Below, one piece after another: positions 23,216-31,895 of a stretch of DNA of 64,000 nucleotides. The translations under genes were made by a program, and so were the position numbers. Source of the DNA: Planctomycetota bacterium (GTDB lineage Bacteria > Planctomycetota > UBA1135 > GCA-002686595); the NCBI GenBank assembly GCA_016795325.1, contig JAEUHY010000059.1, positions 248,001 to 312,000 of the forward strand. The letters are read 5' to 3'. Position 1 is the stretch's first letter, and each line of letters opens with the position of its first letter. The notes under the pieces were generated by a model that saw nothing but the letters and a program-made list of their open reading frames with translations, made no database searches and was not told the origin of the DNA.

Positions 23216-24253
23216 ATGATCGATTCGTCCGCAGAGGGACGCCGCGCGCTCGGCGCGTCGGCGTTGGGGGCTGTGTTGTGCCTTGGGCTGTGCAGTTTCG
23301 GCGGCACGGGCAGCGCCGGGGGAGGCGCGAACGCGTTGCCGGTTCTCGATTGGAGCGTCTCGCCGGATGGCGAGTGGCTGGCCGTCAGCGCAGCGCGCGG
23401 ACGGCAGGAGCAGTACGACGCGTGGGTGATCGCGGTCGACGACGGAGGCGTGCGCGAACTGAACGAAGTCGAGCGCGCCGCGCCGCAGATTGCGTTCGAC
23501 GCGCGCAATCGCATGCGCATCTTCACGCTCGACAGCGAACGCGGCACGCCGCTGCTCACCTGGGCGGATCCGCGCAGCGGCGCGGTGCTGGAGGGCACGC
23601 GCGACCGCTCACGCATCCGCGCCGAGCTCGAGACGCCGCTCGAGCACGGTTGGGCGCGGGTCGAGCAGCGCCGCGTCGGCCAGATCACGACGGCGCGGCG
23701 CGTCGAGTGGCCCGCAGAGCGCTTGAAGTTCGAACTCGACGCCAAGCGCGACGTGGAACTGGCCGTCAGTTCTCTCCCGGGAGTAGTGCTCTACTCGCGT
23801 CGCGTGGGGGATCAACTGCGGCTCGTGCGCCGCGAGTTGAGCTCCGCGGCCGAGCAGACGCTGGTCGCCGACGGTCGTGGACTCACGGACTGGACCTGGT
23901 CCGAGGACGGCCGCGCCGTCGCGGTGCACGAGCAGGGAATCGACAGTCGCGTGCGCGTCGTCGACGCGCAGAGCGGCGCGCTCATCGCCGGGCCGTGGCT
24001 GGGCGACTCCGTCGAGTGGGCGCCGGGCGGCGGTTCGCGCTTCCTCACGATCGAACAAGCGGGTCAACGCCGACTGGTCGACACGCTGCTGGGGGCAACC
24101 CACGACGCGGGCGCCTGGCAGAGGTTCCGCATGCTCTCCGACGGGCAGGTGATCGCGCAGGTGGAGCAACAACTCGTGCTGCTCGACGCTGAGTTGAGCG
24201 AAGTGCGCGTGCTTTTCGACGCGGCCCTTCCGACGGCGCAGACGGAGCGCTGA
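23216..24253 (+). CDS. Exported TolB-like protein, paralogue 1
   Basis: The ATG at 23216 gives 345 residues with a hydrophobic N-terminal segment (LGASALGAVLCLGLCSFGG). The body is made of beta-strand pairs of propeller type, for example LDWSVSPDGEWLAVSAARG and TWSEDGRAVAVHEQGIDSR, as in TolB or WD40-like proteins. No catalytic residues seen. The next gene begins 3 bp after its stop and encodes a similarly built protein, so the two form a pair by duplication and probably act together. Nothing in context reveals the partner. Confidence 0.75.
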   Translation: MIDSSAEGRRALGASALGAVLCLGLCSFGGTGSAGGGANALPVLDWSVSPDGEWLAVSAARGRQEQYDAWVIAVDDGGVRELNEVERAAPQIAFDARNRMRIFTLDSERGTPLLTWADPRSGAVLEGTRDRSRIRAELETPLEHGWARVEQRRVGQITTARRVEWPAERLKFELDAKRDVELAVSSLPGVVLYSRRVGDQLRLVRRELSSAAEQTLVADGRGLTDWTWSEDGRAVAVHEQGIDSRVRVVDAQSGALIAGPWLGDSVEWAPGGGSRFLTIEQAGQRRLVDTLLGATHDAGAWQRFRMLSDGQVIAQVEQQLVLLDAELSEVRVLFDAALPTAQTER

Positions 24254-24256
24254 GCC

Positions 24257-25330
24257 GTGGGCTCGGGCCGCCAACGCGCGGCGCTGATCGCGGCGGGAGC
24301 GGCGGCCTTGTTGCTGGCCGGGGTGGTTGCGCGGCGCGCCTGGGATGACACGGCGAGCGAGCCGCGCAGCACGCCCGCTCGTGCGGACGAGGAGCTTCCT
24401 GCGCCGGTGGACCCGAGCGATCCGCTCGCGTTGCTGGTGCAGTGCGAACCCTCCGCCGACGGCCGCTGGCTCGTGTTCGGGCTCGACTTCGAACGCGTCG
24501 CCGGCGCGCAGTCCCTGTACCTCGTCTCGCTGGAGAGCGGCGAGCGCAGCTGGATCGCCGAGGGCGCGCTTGCACCGCAGCCGTGGGATGCGGACGGTCG
24601 CCTGGTCTACATCGACCGCTCCTCGCATGCGCCGCGCGTGCGCTGGCTGGAGGTCGAGAGCGGCGATGTCGCGCGCGAGGGCTCACTCGCCGATCTGCCA
24701 CGCACGCCGTTTGCCACCGACACGCCGAGTTGGGCGCTGCGCACGCAGACGCGGCGCGCGCAGGGCGGCTACGTGGAGCGCATCGAACGGCGCGGCACGG
24801 GCGCGGTGCTGCAGCTGGTCACGCACTCGTTGTTCGACGTCGAGATCAGCCCCCGGCCGGGGATCGCGTTCGAGCTGCGGCGCCGCGGCGAGCAGCGTTG
24901 GCTGCTGCGGCACGAGCTGCTCGATGTCGTGCGCGAACAGGTGCTGCTCGAGTCGCAGGCCCTGGCCTTGTTCCGCCTTTCGCCCGATGGCCAGAAGCTG
25001 CTCACCAGCGAGCGCGCCGATGGCCGCATCAGCTACAGCGCTCGCTCCAGCGACAGCGGCGAACTGCTCATGCCGAGTTGGGAGGGCGAGCGCGTGAGCG
25101 CCACCTGGCTCGAGGGGCAAGGCAGCCGCTACGTCCTCGTGGGGATCGGCGCGCAGGCGAGTCTGGTCGATCTGCACACACGTTCGAGCACGGCGCTGGG
25201 TGCTCACGAAGTGTCCGACTTGGACGTGCGCGTGTTGCCGACGGGCCGCATCCTGCGCCGGACGGAGCGCGCCATCGACGTTCTCGACGGCGGCGGCGCC
25301 GTCGTGCTGCAGGTGTTTCCGCCGCGCTAG
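24257..25330 (+). CDS. Exported TolB-like protein, paralogue 2
   Basis: The 357-residue product starts with a membrane anchor or signal (ALIAAGAAALLLAGVVA) and a charged linker. Propeller-like repeats follow (CEPSADGRWLVFGLDFE; FRLSPDGQKLLTSERADGR), matching the organisation of the preceding paralogue with low identity. GTG start, 3 bp behind the preceding stop. Its stop lies 9 bp from that of the convergent aminotransferase gene. Confidence 0.75.
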   Translation: MGSGRQRAALIAAGAAALLLAGVVARRAWDDTASEPRSTPARADEELPAPVDPSDPLALLVQCEPSADGRWLVFGLDFERVAGAQSLYLVSLESGERSWIAEGALAPQPWDADGRLVYIDRSSHAPRVRWLEVESGDVAREGSLADLPRTPFATDTPSWALRTQTRRAQGGYVERIERRGTGAVLQLVTHSLFDVEISPRPGIAFELRRRGEQRWLLRHELLDVVREQVLLESQALALFRLSPDGQKLLTSERADGRISYSARSSDSGELLMPSWEGERVSATWLEGQGSRYVLVGIGAQASLVDLHTRSSTALGAHEVSDLDVRVLPTGRILRRTERAIDVLDGGGAVVLQVFPPR

Positions 25331-25339
25331 CGCGGCGAA

Positions 25340-26539
25340 TCAGGAGCGCGCCGCAGCCAACGCGTGGGCGCGGCGCGGATGCTGGCGCAAGAAGTCGCCC
25401 AGCCGCGCCATGGCGCCCTGGATCTTGGGCAGCGCCAGCGCGTACGAGAGGCGCACGTGCGTGTCGACTCCGAACGCCGTGCCCGGCACGAGCGCGAGGT
25501 TGTGCTTCTCGAGAAGGTCCTCGCAGAAGCCTCGCGTCCCGCGTTCGTCGAGGTAGGCCCGCACGTCGGGGAAGGCGTAGAAGGCGCCGCGCGGCCACGG
25601 CGTCTGGAGGCCCAGTTCGCGGAGCGCGTCGACGAGCACGCGCCGGCGCGCGTCGAACTCCGCGGCCATCTTCGCGACCTCGGGCGGTTCGCCGTTCGTG
25701 AGCGCCGCGAGGTAACCCTCCTGCGACACGGCGTTGGGCGCCCCGGTCAAGTGCGAGTGCAGGCGTTCGATGCCGCTGATCACTTCGCGCGGCCCCGCGG
25801 CGAAGCCGATGCGATAGCCGGTCATCGCGTACGACTTGCTCGCGCCGTCCAGGATCACGGTGCGCGCGCGGATCGCGGGGCTCAAGCTGACCGGGCTGGC
25901 GAAGCTCTCGCCTTCGTACACCAAGCGCTGGTAGATCTCGTCCGACAGCAGCCACAGCCCGCGGCGCTCGCACAACTCCGAGAGCTGGCGCACTTCTTCC
26001 TTCGTCCACACGTAGCCAGTCGGATTGCTCGGACTGTTGAGCAGCACGCACTTGGTCTTGGGCGTGATCGCGCGTTCGATCGCTGCGAAGTCGGGACCGC
26101 AGTCGGTCCGCGAAGGAACCTCCACCGGAACGCCGCCCGCGATGCGCACGATCTCGACATAGCTGACCCACGCGGGGAGCAGCAGCAGCACTTCGTCGCC
26201 GGGGTCGACGAGCGTGAGCACGGCGCCGCTGAGCGCGTGTTTGGTGCTGTGGCAGATGCACACTTCCTCCGGCGCGTACTTCACGCCGCGCACGGCGCCG
26301 ACGTGATCGGCCACCGCCTTGCGCAGTGCGCGCGTACCCGCGGCCGGCGTGTACTTGACGTCTCCAGAGCGAACCTTCGCACACGCGGCGTCCTGCACGG
26401 CTTGCGGCGCGGGAAAGTCGGGCTCGCCGACCGACATGTTGATCACGTCGCGGCCGGCGTCGACGAGCGCCTTGGCGCGAGCGTCCAGGGCCAGGGTGAC
26501 CGACAGGGAGATCGACTGCGCACGTTTCGAGAGGCTCAT
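25340..26539 (-). CDS. Class I pyridoxal-phosphate aminotransferase (aspartate type)
   Basis: The 399-residue enzyme has the fold-type I layout of the bacterial type Ib aspartate/prephenate aminotransferases: LSVTLALDARAKAL, INMSVGEPDFP, KYTPAAGTRALRKAV, LLNSPSNPTGYVW, the PLP lysine in DGASKSYAMTGYRIGF, and the late arginine of VRLSYAL. It probably transfers amino groups between aspartate or an arogenate precursor and 2-oxoglutarate. Start MSLSKRAQSI at 26539 matches family N-termini better than the ATG 12 bp upstream. Confidence 0.9.
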   Translation of the reverse strand: MSLSKRAQSISLSVTLALDARAKALVDAGRDVINMSVGEPDFPAPQAVQDAACAKVRSGDVKYTPAAGTRALRKAVADHVGAVRGVKYAPEEVCICHSTKHALSGAVLTLVDPGDEVLLLLPAWVSYVEIVRIAGGVPVEVPSRTDCGPDFAAIERAITPKTKCVLLNSPSNPTGYVWTKEEVRQLSELCERRGLWLLSDEIYQRLVYEGESFASPVSLSPAIRARTVILDGASKSYAMTGYRIGFAAGPREVISGIERLHSHLTGAPNAVSQEGYLAALTNGEPPEVAKMAAEFDARRRVLVDALRELGLQTPWPRGAFYAFPDVRAYLDERGTRGFCEDLLEKHNLALVPGTAFGVDTHVRLSYALALPKIQGAMARLGDFLRQHPRRAHALAAARS

Positions 26540-26757
26540 GGGGAACCGCAAAAGCTACCGCACGGATCGGGATTTTTCGCGGGAGCCCGGTCGCGACCCT
26601 CGCCGGCGGAGCGGAGAGCGGAAGGGAGTTCCGCGTCGGCGACGCGCGCGAGGGGGAAGACTGCGCTCGCAGCGGCGTCCGAGCCGCGCGGGTGGAAAGT
26701 GCGCTCTCCGCGGGTCAACCTACCGTCCCGTTCCCAACCGCCCCACGACTCGACCCC

Positions 26758-28779
26758 ATGGCGATCCGCTCCCGTTTCCTCCGCATCTCGCTGATCGTTC
26801 TGGGCGTGCTGGCCTTTGCCGGCTACTTCGCCTTCTCGACCTTCTTCTTCAGTCCGACGGAGAGCGATTACCCGGCGGACGTCGCCACGCTGGCCCCGCG
26901 CGACGTCGACTTCTTCTTGGCCAAGGCGCGCCTGCGCTCGGCGTTCGCCGCGCCGCCGCGCTTGGTCGTGCAGGATCAACTCGACCAGAACGCCGCCTGG
27001 CAGACCTGGACCGCGTCGCCGGAGTACGCCGAACTCGACCAGCAGTACGCGCTCGACGCGAACCTCGCGCGCGTGAAGACGGAACTCGAGGCCTTGCCGA
27101 TCGACGTGCTCGCAGCGCTGGCGGAGCGCGACACCGCGATCGCGGGTTACCTCAAAGGCGCCACACTCGAAGCGGCCGACTGGGCGCTGTACGCGCGCGC
27201 CAACTGGATGGGGAAGCTGGCCGTATCCGCGTTGCGCTTCCCGGGACTGCTCGGCCTCGACAAGCAGGGCCTGAGCGTCGAAGAGTCCGAAGGCGTCACC
27301 ACGCTCAGCGGTGGCCGCCTCGCCAAGCCAATCCATCTCGTGCGCATCGCGGACGTGATCGTCGCCGGTTCTTCGCGCGAGCTCGTGGCCAAGGCGTTGG
27401 ACCTCAACGCGCGCGGCGCGCAGGAATCGTTCGGCCTGAGCGCGCGCTACAACGACTACATCCAGAATCAACGCCGCACGGTGCGCGGCGACGACATCGA
27501 ATTCAGCATCGACTGGCGTACGGCGATGGAGCGCTTGGGCCTCTCCGGCGCGTGGCCTCCCAAGGATGCGTTCGACCTCGGGCCGCGCTTGGCGGCGCGC
27601 CTGTTCCAGCTCGAGTCGCTGCGCCTGGTGAGCGGCGTGGTCGGCTTCGACTCTGGGATCGTGATGCACGCGCACGCCGACTTGTCGGGCGAGGTCATGA
27701 CGCCCGTGCAGAAGAGCCTGTACCGCATCCGCGGCCGCGACGTGGCGCAGATCCAGCGCGATCTGGCCTTCATCACGCCTGCCGATGCGCACGCCTGCGC
27801 GCACATCGAAGTGGATCTCGGCGAGTTCCTGAACGAGCTCTACCAGTCGCTCGATGCGGCGACGCGCCAGCTGCTCGACGAAGCGCTGCGCGGCACGGGG
27901 CAATTCACGGGCACGCCGGCGTTGATCGATGAACTCGACGCGCTGTTCAAGGGGCGCATCGGCCTGATCGTGCGCGACAACGACTATCCCTACAACACCG
28001 AGAAGGACCCGCCGAACAACGGTCGGCCCACGCCCGCGATCGCCGTCGTACTGTGGACCGAGAACACCGACAAGGCGCACCGCCGCATCCAGCAGCTGCA
28101 GCAACTGGTGAGCGACAACCAGGCGCGCTTCGGACTGCGCGGCCGCACCGGTCAGCGCGCCGTCTACACCAACGTGCTCGCCGGCGGCAACGAAGTGTGG
28201 GAGTTCTGGGCGCCGATGATCGAAGGCACCGGGCACATCGCCGTGTCGCGCAACGGCGACATGTACTTCATCACCAACACCTACGCGCTGCTCTCCGACC
28301 TGCTCAAGCGCTTCAACCGGGGCGAGAACGTCAAGCGGCTCTCCGAGCGCCCCGACTTCGCGCAGGTGGCCTCGGAGGGGCGTTCCTCGGCGAACCTGTT
28401 CGCGTGGTTCAACCCGCGCGCCACGGCGCCGCTGCTGCGGCGCGTCGCGGAAGAGAACGCGCTCGACGAGGTGAAATCGCGCATCAACTGGGACCGCGAA
28501 CGGCGCACGCTCGAGACGCAGGTGCTGCGCGAGAGCTTCCCCGGCAAGGAGATCGGGCAACTCGACGCTTCGACCCAGGCGCAGGTGGACGCGTTGGTCG
28601 CGCCCAAGCTGCTCGAACTCGAAAGCCGCCTCCTGCGTGAGCAGGTTCCGGCGATGAAGGCGGCCATGGAGCGTCGCATCAGCTACCTCGAAGCGTGTTC
28701 GGGCGCATTGCTCACCGTGACGCTCGACCCCAAGGCGATCGATCTGTCGCTTTCGGCGATTGTCCCGCTCGAGAAGTGA
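26758..28779 (+). CDS. Large membrane-anchored protein, unknown function
   Basis: The 673-residue protein has one N-terminal transmembrane segment (FLRISLIVLGVLAFAGYFAF) and a long extracytoplasmic domain of mixed alpha/beta composition. Segments such as RDVDFFLAKARLR near the N-terminus, DVIVAGSSRELVAKALDL and GTGHIAVSRNGDMYFITNTY recall the DUF3352-like organisation of membrane-anchored proteins that test substrate deposition, but I cannot assign it. ATG 26758 is chosen for the anchor. Its stop lies next to the tRNA-Leu-linked repeat, whose first copy overlaps the region just after it. Confidence 0.75.
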   Translation: MAIRSRFLRISLIVLGVLAFAGYFAFSTFFFSPTESDYPADVATLAPRDVDFFLAKARLRSAFAAPPRLVVQDQLDQNAAWQTWTASPEYAELDQQYALDANLARVKTELEALPIDVLAALAERDTAIAGYLKGATLEAADWALYARANWMGKLAVSALRFPGLLGLDKQGLSVEESEGVTTLSGGRLAKPIHLVRIADVIVAGSSRELVAKALDLNARGAQESFGLSARYNDYIQNQRRTVRGDDIEFSIDWRTAMERLGLSGAWPPKDAFDLGPRLAARLFQLESLRLVSGVVGFDSGIVMHAHADLSGEVMTPVQKSLYRIRGRDVAQIQRDLAFITPADAHACAHIEVDLGEFLNELYQSLDAATRQLLDEALRGTGQFTGTPALIDELDALFKGRIGLIVRDNDYPYNTEKDPPNNGRPTPAIAVVLWTENTDKAHRRIQQLQQLVSDNQARFGLRGRTGQRAVYTNVLAGGNEVWEFWAPMIEGTGHIAVSRNGDMYFITNTYALLSDLLKRFNRGENVKRLSERPDFAQVASEGRSSANLFAWFNPRATAPLLRRVAEENALDEVKSRINWDRERRTLETQVLRESFPGKEIGQLDASTQAQVDALVAPKLLELESRLLREQVPAMKAAMERRISYLEACSGALLTVTLDPKAIDLSLSAIVPLEK

Positions 28780-28791
28780 GCGCTCGGCTCA

Positions 28792-28954
28792 CAGAGGGCT
28801 GACGACGCCTTGGCGTCGTCGGCAGGGGATCCCGCGGGCGGCGCTTGCCGCCGCACGCGCGCGCGCGTGGTGGTTCGACGTGTAGGGCGAGAACGTCGGC
28901 TCTGCCGCTCCGTCGCGCTACGCGGAAGGTGGTGCCCTCGAGTGGATTCGAACC
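28792..28954. repeat. Tandem repeat copy 1 (tRNA-Leu 3' fragment plus hairpin)
   Basis: This 163-bp unit is repeated at 28985-29147 with a 193-bp period and only a few mismatches. In tRNA orientation (- strand) it starts with the last 25 nt of tRNA-Leu including CCA (28930-28954) and ends beyond the hairpin at 28801-28820. The T-stem's 5' strand is missing, so this tRNA copy is non-functional. A similar gctcggc...cagagg stretch upstream suggests homology reaches about 28780. Confidence 0.9.
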
Positions 28955-29122
28955 GGTAAGCCCCGACTCTGCGCGCTCGGCGCGCAGAGGGCTGACGACG
29001 CCTTGGCGTCGTCGGCAGGGGATCCAGCGGGCGGCGCTTGCCGCCGCACGCGCGCGCGCGTGGTGGTTCGACGTGTAGGGCGAGAACGTCGGCTCTGCCG
29101 CTCCGCTGCGCTACGCGGAAGG
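28955..29122 (-). mobile_element. Short tRNA-3'-end-linked element, copy B (proposed)
   Basis: On the - strand this 168-bp stretch starts right after the CCA of tRNA-Leu with CCTTC, contains the 18-nt hairpin ACGACGCCAAGGCGTCGT (28994-29013), a second stem ctctgcgc/gcgcagag, and ends CGGGGCTTACC (28955-28965) abutting a truncated tRNA-Leu 3' end. Start, hairpin and terminal 11-mer are the same as in the stretch after tRNA-Glu, although the tRNAs differ. A third, incomplete copy continues below 28930. No coding capacity. Confidence 0.5.
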
Positions 29123-29147
29123 TGGTGCCCTCGAGTGGATTCGAACC
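28985..29147. repeat. Tandem repeat copy 2 (includes real tRNA-Leu 3' end)
   Basis: Second copy of the 163-bp unit. It differs from copy 1 at gatccagcggg against gatcccgcggg and at ccgctgcgc against ccgtcgcgc. Its upper end lies inside the functional tRNA-Leu gene; 30 bp of non-repeated DNA separate the copies. Confidence 0.9.
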
Positions 29148-29207
29148 ACCACGGTGTTACCCGCCAGCACCTCAAGCTGGTGCGTCTGCCAATTCCGCCA
29201 CGAGGGC
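29123..29207 (-). tRNA. tRNA-Leu (anticodon GAG)
   Basis: The - strand reads gccctcg ... cgagggc-A-CCA for the acceptor stem, ccagc-ttgaggt-gctgg for the anticodon arm with GAG, a long variable arm (ggcgggtaacaccg) as expected of a class II tRNA, and a ttcgaat T-loop. The 3' end is duplicated 193 bp downstream. Confidence 0.96.
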
Positions 29208-29425
29208 ACCCTGATCGGAGGCTGACGCGCGGCCCTGGTCAGACGTTGGCGAGGCCACGCGCGGCTTGGAGCTTCCGGTCGGGTGAACCGCTCGGTCGCT
29301 CAAAGGGGCGGGGAGTCTAGCAGTCGCGCCGGGCAGCGCAAGTGCGCCGATCGGCTGGCTTGGAGGCCCGCGGGGTGGGCGCTAGGGTCTTCCGCCCCCG
29401 TGGTCGCGTGGGGCAGGAGGCAGTC

Positions 29426-30625
29426 TTGGGTGCAGTTCGCGGAAACGTCGTCATCGGACAGTCGGGCGGGCCGACGCATGTCATCAACCAGTCGCTCGTG
29501 GGCGTCGTCGAGGCCGCGATCGGCGCTCCCGGCGTGGGCGCCGTGTGGGGCGCGCTGCACGGCGTGAAGGGCGTGCTCGAAGAGCGCTTCATCGATCTGG
29601 GGCGTGAATCGAAGGCCACGCTCGAGGCCGTCGCCCAGACGCCGGGCGCCGCGCTCCGTTCGGTCCGCAAGAAGCCGACGCGCGAGGAGTGCGAGCGGGC
29701 GCTGGAGGTCTTCGCCCGGCGCAACGTGCGCTACTTCTTCTACATCGGCGGGAACGACTCCGCCGAGACGGCGCACATCCTGAACGAACTGGCCGTGGCC
29801 AAGGGCTACGAGCTCGCGCTGTTCCACGTGCCCAAGACGATCGACAACGACCTGCGCGTCACCGACCACTGCCCTGGCTACGGGTCGGCGGCGCGCTACG
29901 TGGCGCTGAGTTTCCTCGGCGACAACGTCGACGTGCGCAGCCTGCCGGGCGTGAAGCTCAACGTCGTGATGGGGCGCAACGCGGGCTGGCTCACCGCGGC
30001 CAGCGCTCTCGCGCGCCAGCACGCGGACGACGGCCCGCACCTGATCTACCTGCCCGAGCGCAACTTCTCCGTCGAGCGCTTCGTCGCCGATGTCGCCGCG
30101 GTGCAGGCGCGGCTGGGGCGCTGCATCTGCGCGATTTCCGAGGGCATCCACAACGAGCGCGGCGAGTTGATCGCGGCTTCGAACGAGGTCGACTCGCACG
30201 GCAACGTGCAGCTCTCCGGCAGCGGCGCGCTGGGTGATCGCCTTTCGGCGACGCTCAAGGCGCACCTGGGCGACAAGCTGCGGGTGCGCGCGGACACCTT
30301 CGGTTACGCACAGCGCTCCTTCCCCGGCGCGGCCTCGGAGGTCGATGCGCGCGAGGCGCGTGAGGCGGGGCGCGCGGCCGTGCGCGCCGCGACCGGCGGC
30401 GAGCACCTGAACGGCTCGATCGCGCTGCTGCGCAACTCGAACGCGCCCTATTCCGTGCGCTACGAACGCGTCGAACTGCGCTCCGTGGCGCGCGAAACGC
30501 GGCCCATGGAGGCCGACTTGATCCGCGGCGACAACGATGTGTCCCCGGCCTTCCTCGACTATGTTCGACCTCTGGTCGGTGAGCTCCCGCAGCTCGCGCG
30601 CCTGAGCGACTTCCCTGTTTCCTAG
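29426..30625 (+). CDS. 6-phosphofructokinase, probably PPi-dependent
   Basis: The 399-residue enzyme phosphorylates fructose 6-phosphate, probably with pyrophosphate. Family signatures are IGQSGGPTHVINQSL, YIGGNDSAETA, VPKTIDNDL and MGRNAGWLTA. Lysine in PKTIDND and an acidic residue where ATP enzymes have the Gly of GGDGS both indicate PPi use; the first position is Asn (GGND) instead of the usual Asp. Start: a TTG at 29426 follows a perfect AGGAGG by five bases and gives the usual length; the frame continues further upstream without family residues. A membrane pyrophosphatase at 44011 fits PPi-based energy use. Confidence 0.88.
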   Translation: MGAVRGNVVIGQSGGPTHVINQSLVGVVEAAIGAPGVGAVWGALHGVKGVLEERFIDLGRESKATLEAVAQTPGAALRSVRKKPTREECERALEVFARRNVRYFFYIGGNDSAETAHILNELAVAKGYELALFHVPKTIDNDLRVTDHCPGYGSAARYVALSFLGDNVDVRSLPGVKLNVVMGRNAGWLTAASALARQHADDGPHLIYLPERNFSVERFVADVAAVQARLGRCICAISEGIHNERGELIAASNEVDSHGNVQLSGSGALGDRLSATLKAHLGDKLRVRADTFGYAQRSFPGAASEVDAREAREAGRAAVRAATGGEHLNGSIALLRNSNAPYSVRYERVELRSVARETRPMEADLIRGDNDVSPAFLDYVRPLVGELPQLARLSDFPVS

Positions 30626-30644
30626 AGCGCGAGATCCCGCCAAC

Positions 30645-31670
30645 GTGAGCGACCGTTCGATTGAAGTGTCCGACCCCGATCCGGCCCAGCCGCAGCAGAC
30701 GCCGGGCGGGGAGTCGCCTTACCGCAACCTGTTCGTGCCGCTGGTGGTCGTGCCGTTCATGGTCGTCGGCGTCCTGGTCGGGGTGTTCGTGTTCTTCGGC
30801 GCCGTGAGCGGCCGCGAGGCCAGCGTCGCGGAGAACCTCGAGCGCCTGTCGGTCGGCGGATCGAACGAGAGCAAGCAGGCGGCCATGAGCCTCGTGCTCC
30901 AGGCCGAGGCCAATCGCCGCGCGCTCCAAGCGGGCGAGCCCGCACCCTGGCCCGTCCCCGCGGATTTCGAAGCCAAGCTCGAGTCCGCGTGGGAGTCGAT
31001 CGGGGCCGATCCGCTCGAGGGCCACAAACGACTGGCCGTCGCCCAACTGGCGGCCAGCTACAAGTTGCCGGGCGCGCTGGAGAAGCTGCAGTCGATCCTG
31101 GCGCTGCCCTCGGCCGCCGCCGCCAATCCCGAATACGCAGGCACGTTGCACAAGCTGCGCGCGGCGGTCTCCGGAGTCGACACCGCCGACCGCGACGGGC
31201 AACTGCGGCTGTACGCGATGGTCGGACTGACCTGGCTCGACGATCCGCGCGCGGCCGAGATCGTCCTGCCGTACCTCCACGACGACGATCCGCTGATTCG
31301 CCAGGCGGTGATCGGCGTGCTCCAGCACCTGCCCGGGCCGCGGACCAACGACGCGCTCGCCGGGTTGCTCGATGACCCGGCGCTCGAGACCCGCGGCCAA
31401 GCGGCGATCTCGCTCTCGCACCTGGGTGACGCGCGCGCCGCTCGCGTGTTGATCGAACTTGTCGACCTGGCCAGTTACGAGCGCGCTCGCGCGAGCGACG
31501 CGAAGAAGTTCGCGGCGCCGCAGTACGTGCGCGACGCACGGGTCAAGGCGGTCGAGGGGCTGGCGCGGCTGGCGCGCTCCGAGGATCGGGAGCTTCTGGC
31601 GCGCGTTGCGGCCGAAGATGCCGACTCGCTGGTGCGCGAAGCGGCGCTTCGGGCGGTCGGGACGCGTTGA
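30645..31670 (+). CDS. Membrane-anchored HEAT-repeat protein
   Basis: The 341-residue product has a cytosolic tail of about 26 residues, one transmembrane helix (LFVPLVVVPFMVVGVLVGVF) and a large domain with HEAT/PBS-lyase-type repeats such as DDPLIRQAVIGVLQHLPG, ETRGQAAISLSHLGDARAA and DADSLVREAALRAVG. Such domains hold proteins together. It lies 19 bp after the PFK gene and before the Rieske cluster; a role in assembling that complex is conceivable but unproven. GTG start. Confidence 0.85.
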   Translation: MSDRSIEVSDPDPAQPQQTPGGESPYRNLFVPLVVVPFMVVGVLVGVFVFFGAVSGREASVAENLERLSVGGSNESKQAAMSLVLQAEANRRALQAGEPAPWPVPADFEAKLESAWESIGADPLEGHKRLAVAQLAASYKLPGALEKLQSILALPSAAAANPEYAGTLHKLRAAVSGVDTADRDGQLRLYAMVGLTWLDDPRAAEIVLPYLHDDDPLIRQAVIGVLQHLPGPRTNDALAGLLDDPALETRGQAAISLSHLGDARAARVLIELVDLASYERARASDAKKFAAPQYVRDARVKAVEGLARLARSEDRELLARVAAEDADSLVREAALRAVGTR

Positions 31671-31895
31671 GCGCTCCCGCGGGACCCGAGCACCCACGAA
31701 GTCGGAGCGGCGTCGAAGCGCGCGCTCCCCGTGGCGCCACGCTGTCCTGGGGCTTGCCTTCTCGCGGCGCTTTCACCATCCTCTCGGTCTCCCCAACTCC
31801 ACCCTGGCGGATCCGGGCCACGGGCGATCCACGGGCGTCACGCACGTGGCGCCGGCGTCCCTCCCGTCCGCGAGCGCGACCCCCTTTGCAACACC

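Noticed and set aside
28792..29147. Minimal CRISPR array or IS pair
   Set aside because: Only two long copies, one containing a functional tRNA end; no spacer, transposase or terminal inverted repeat.
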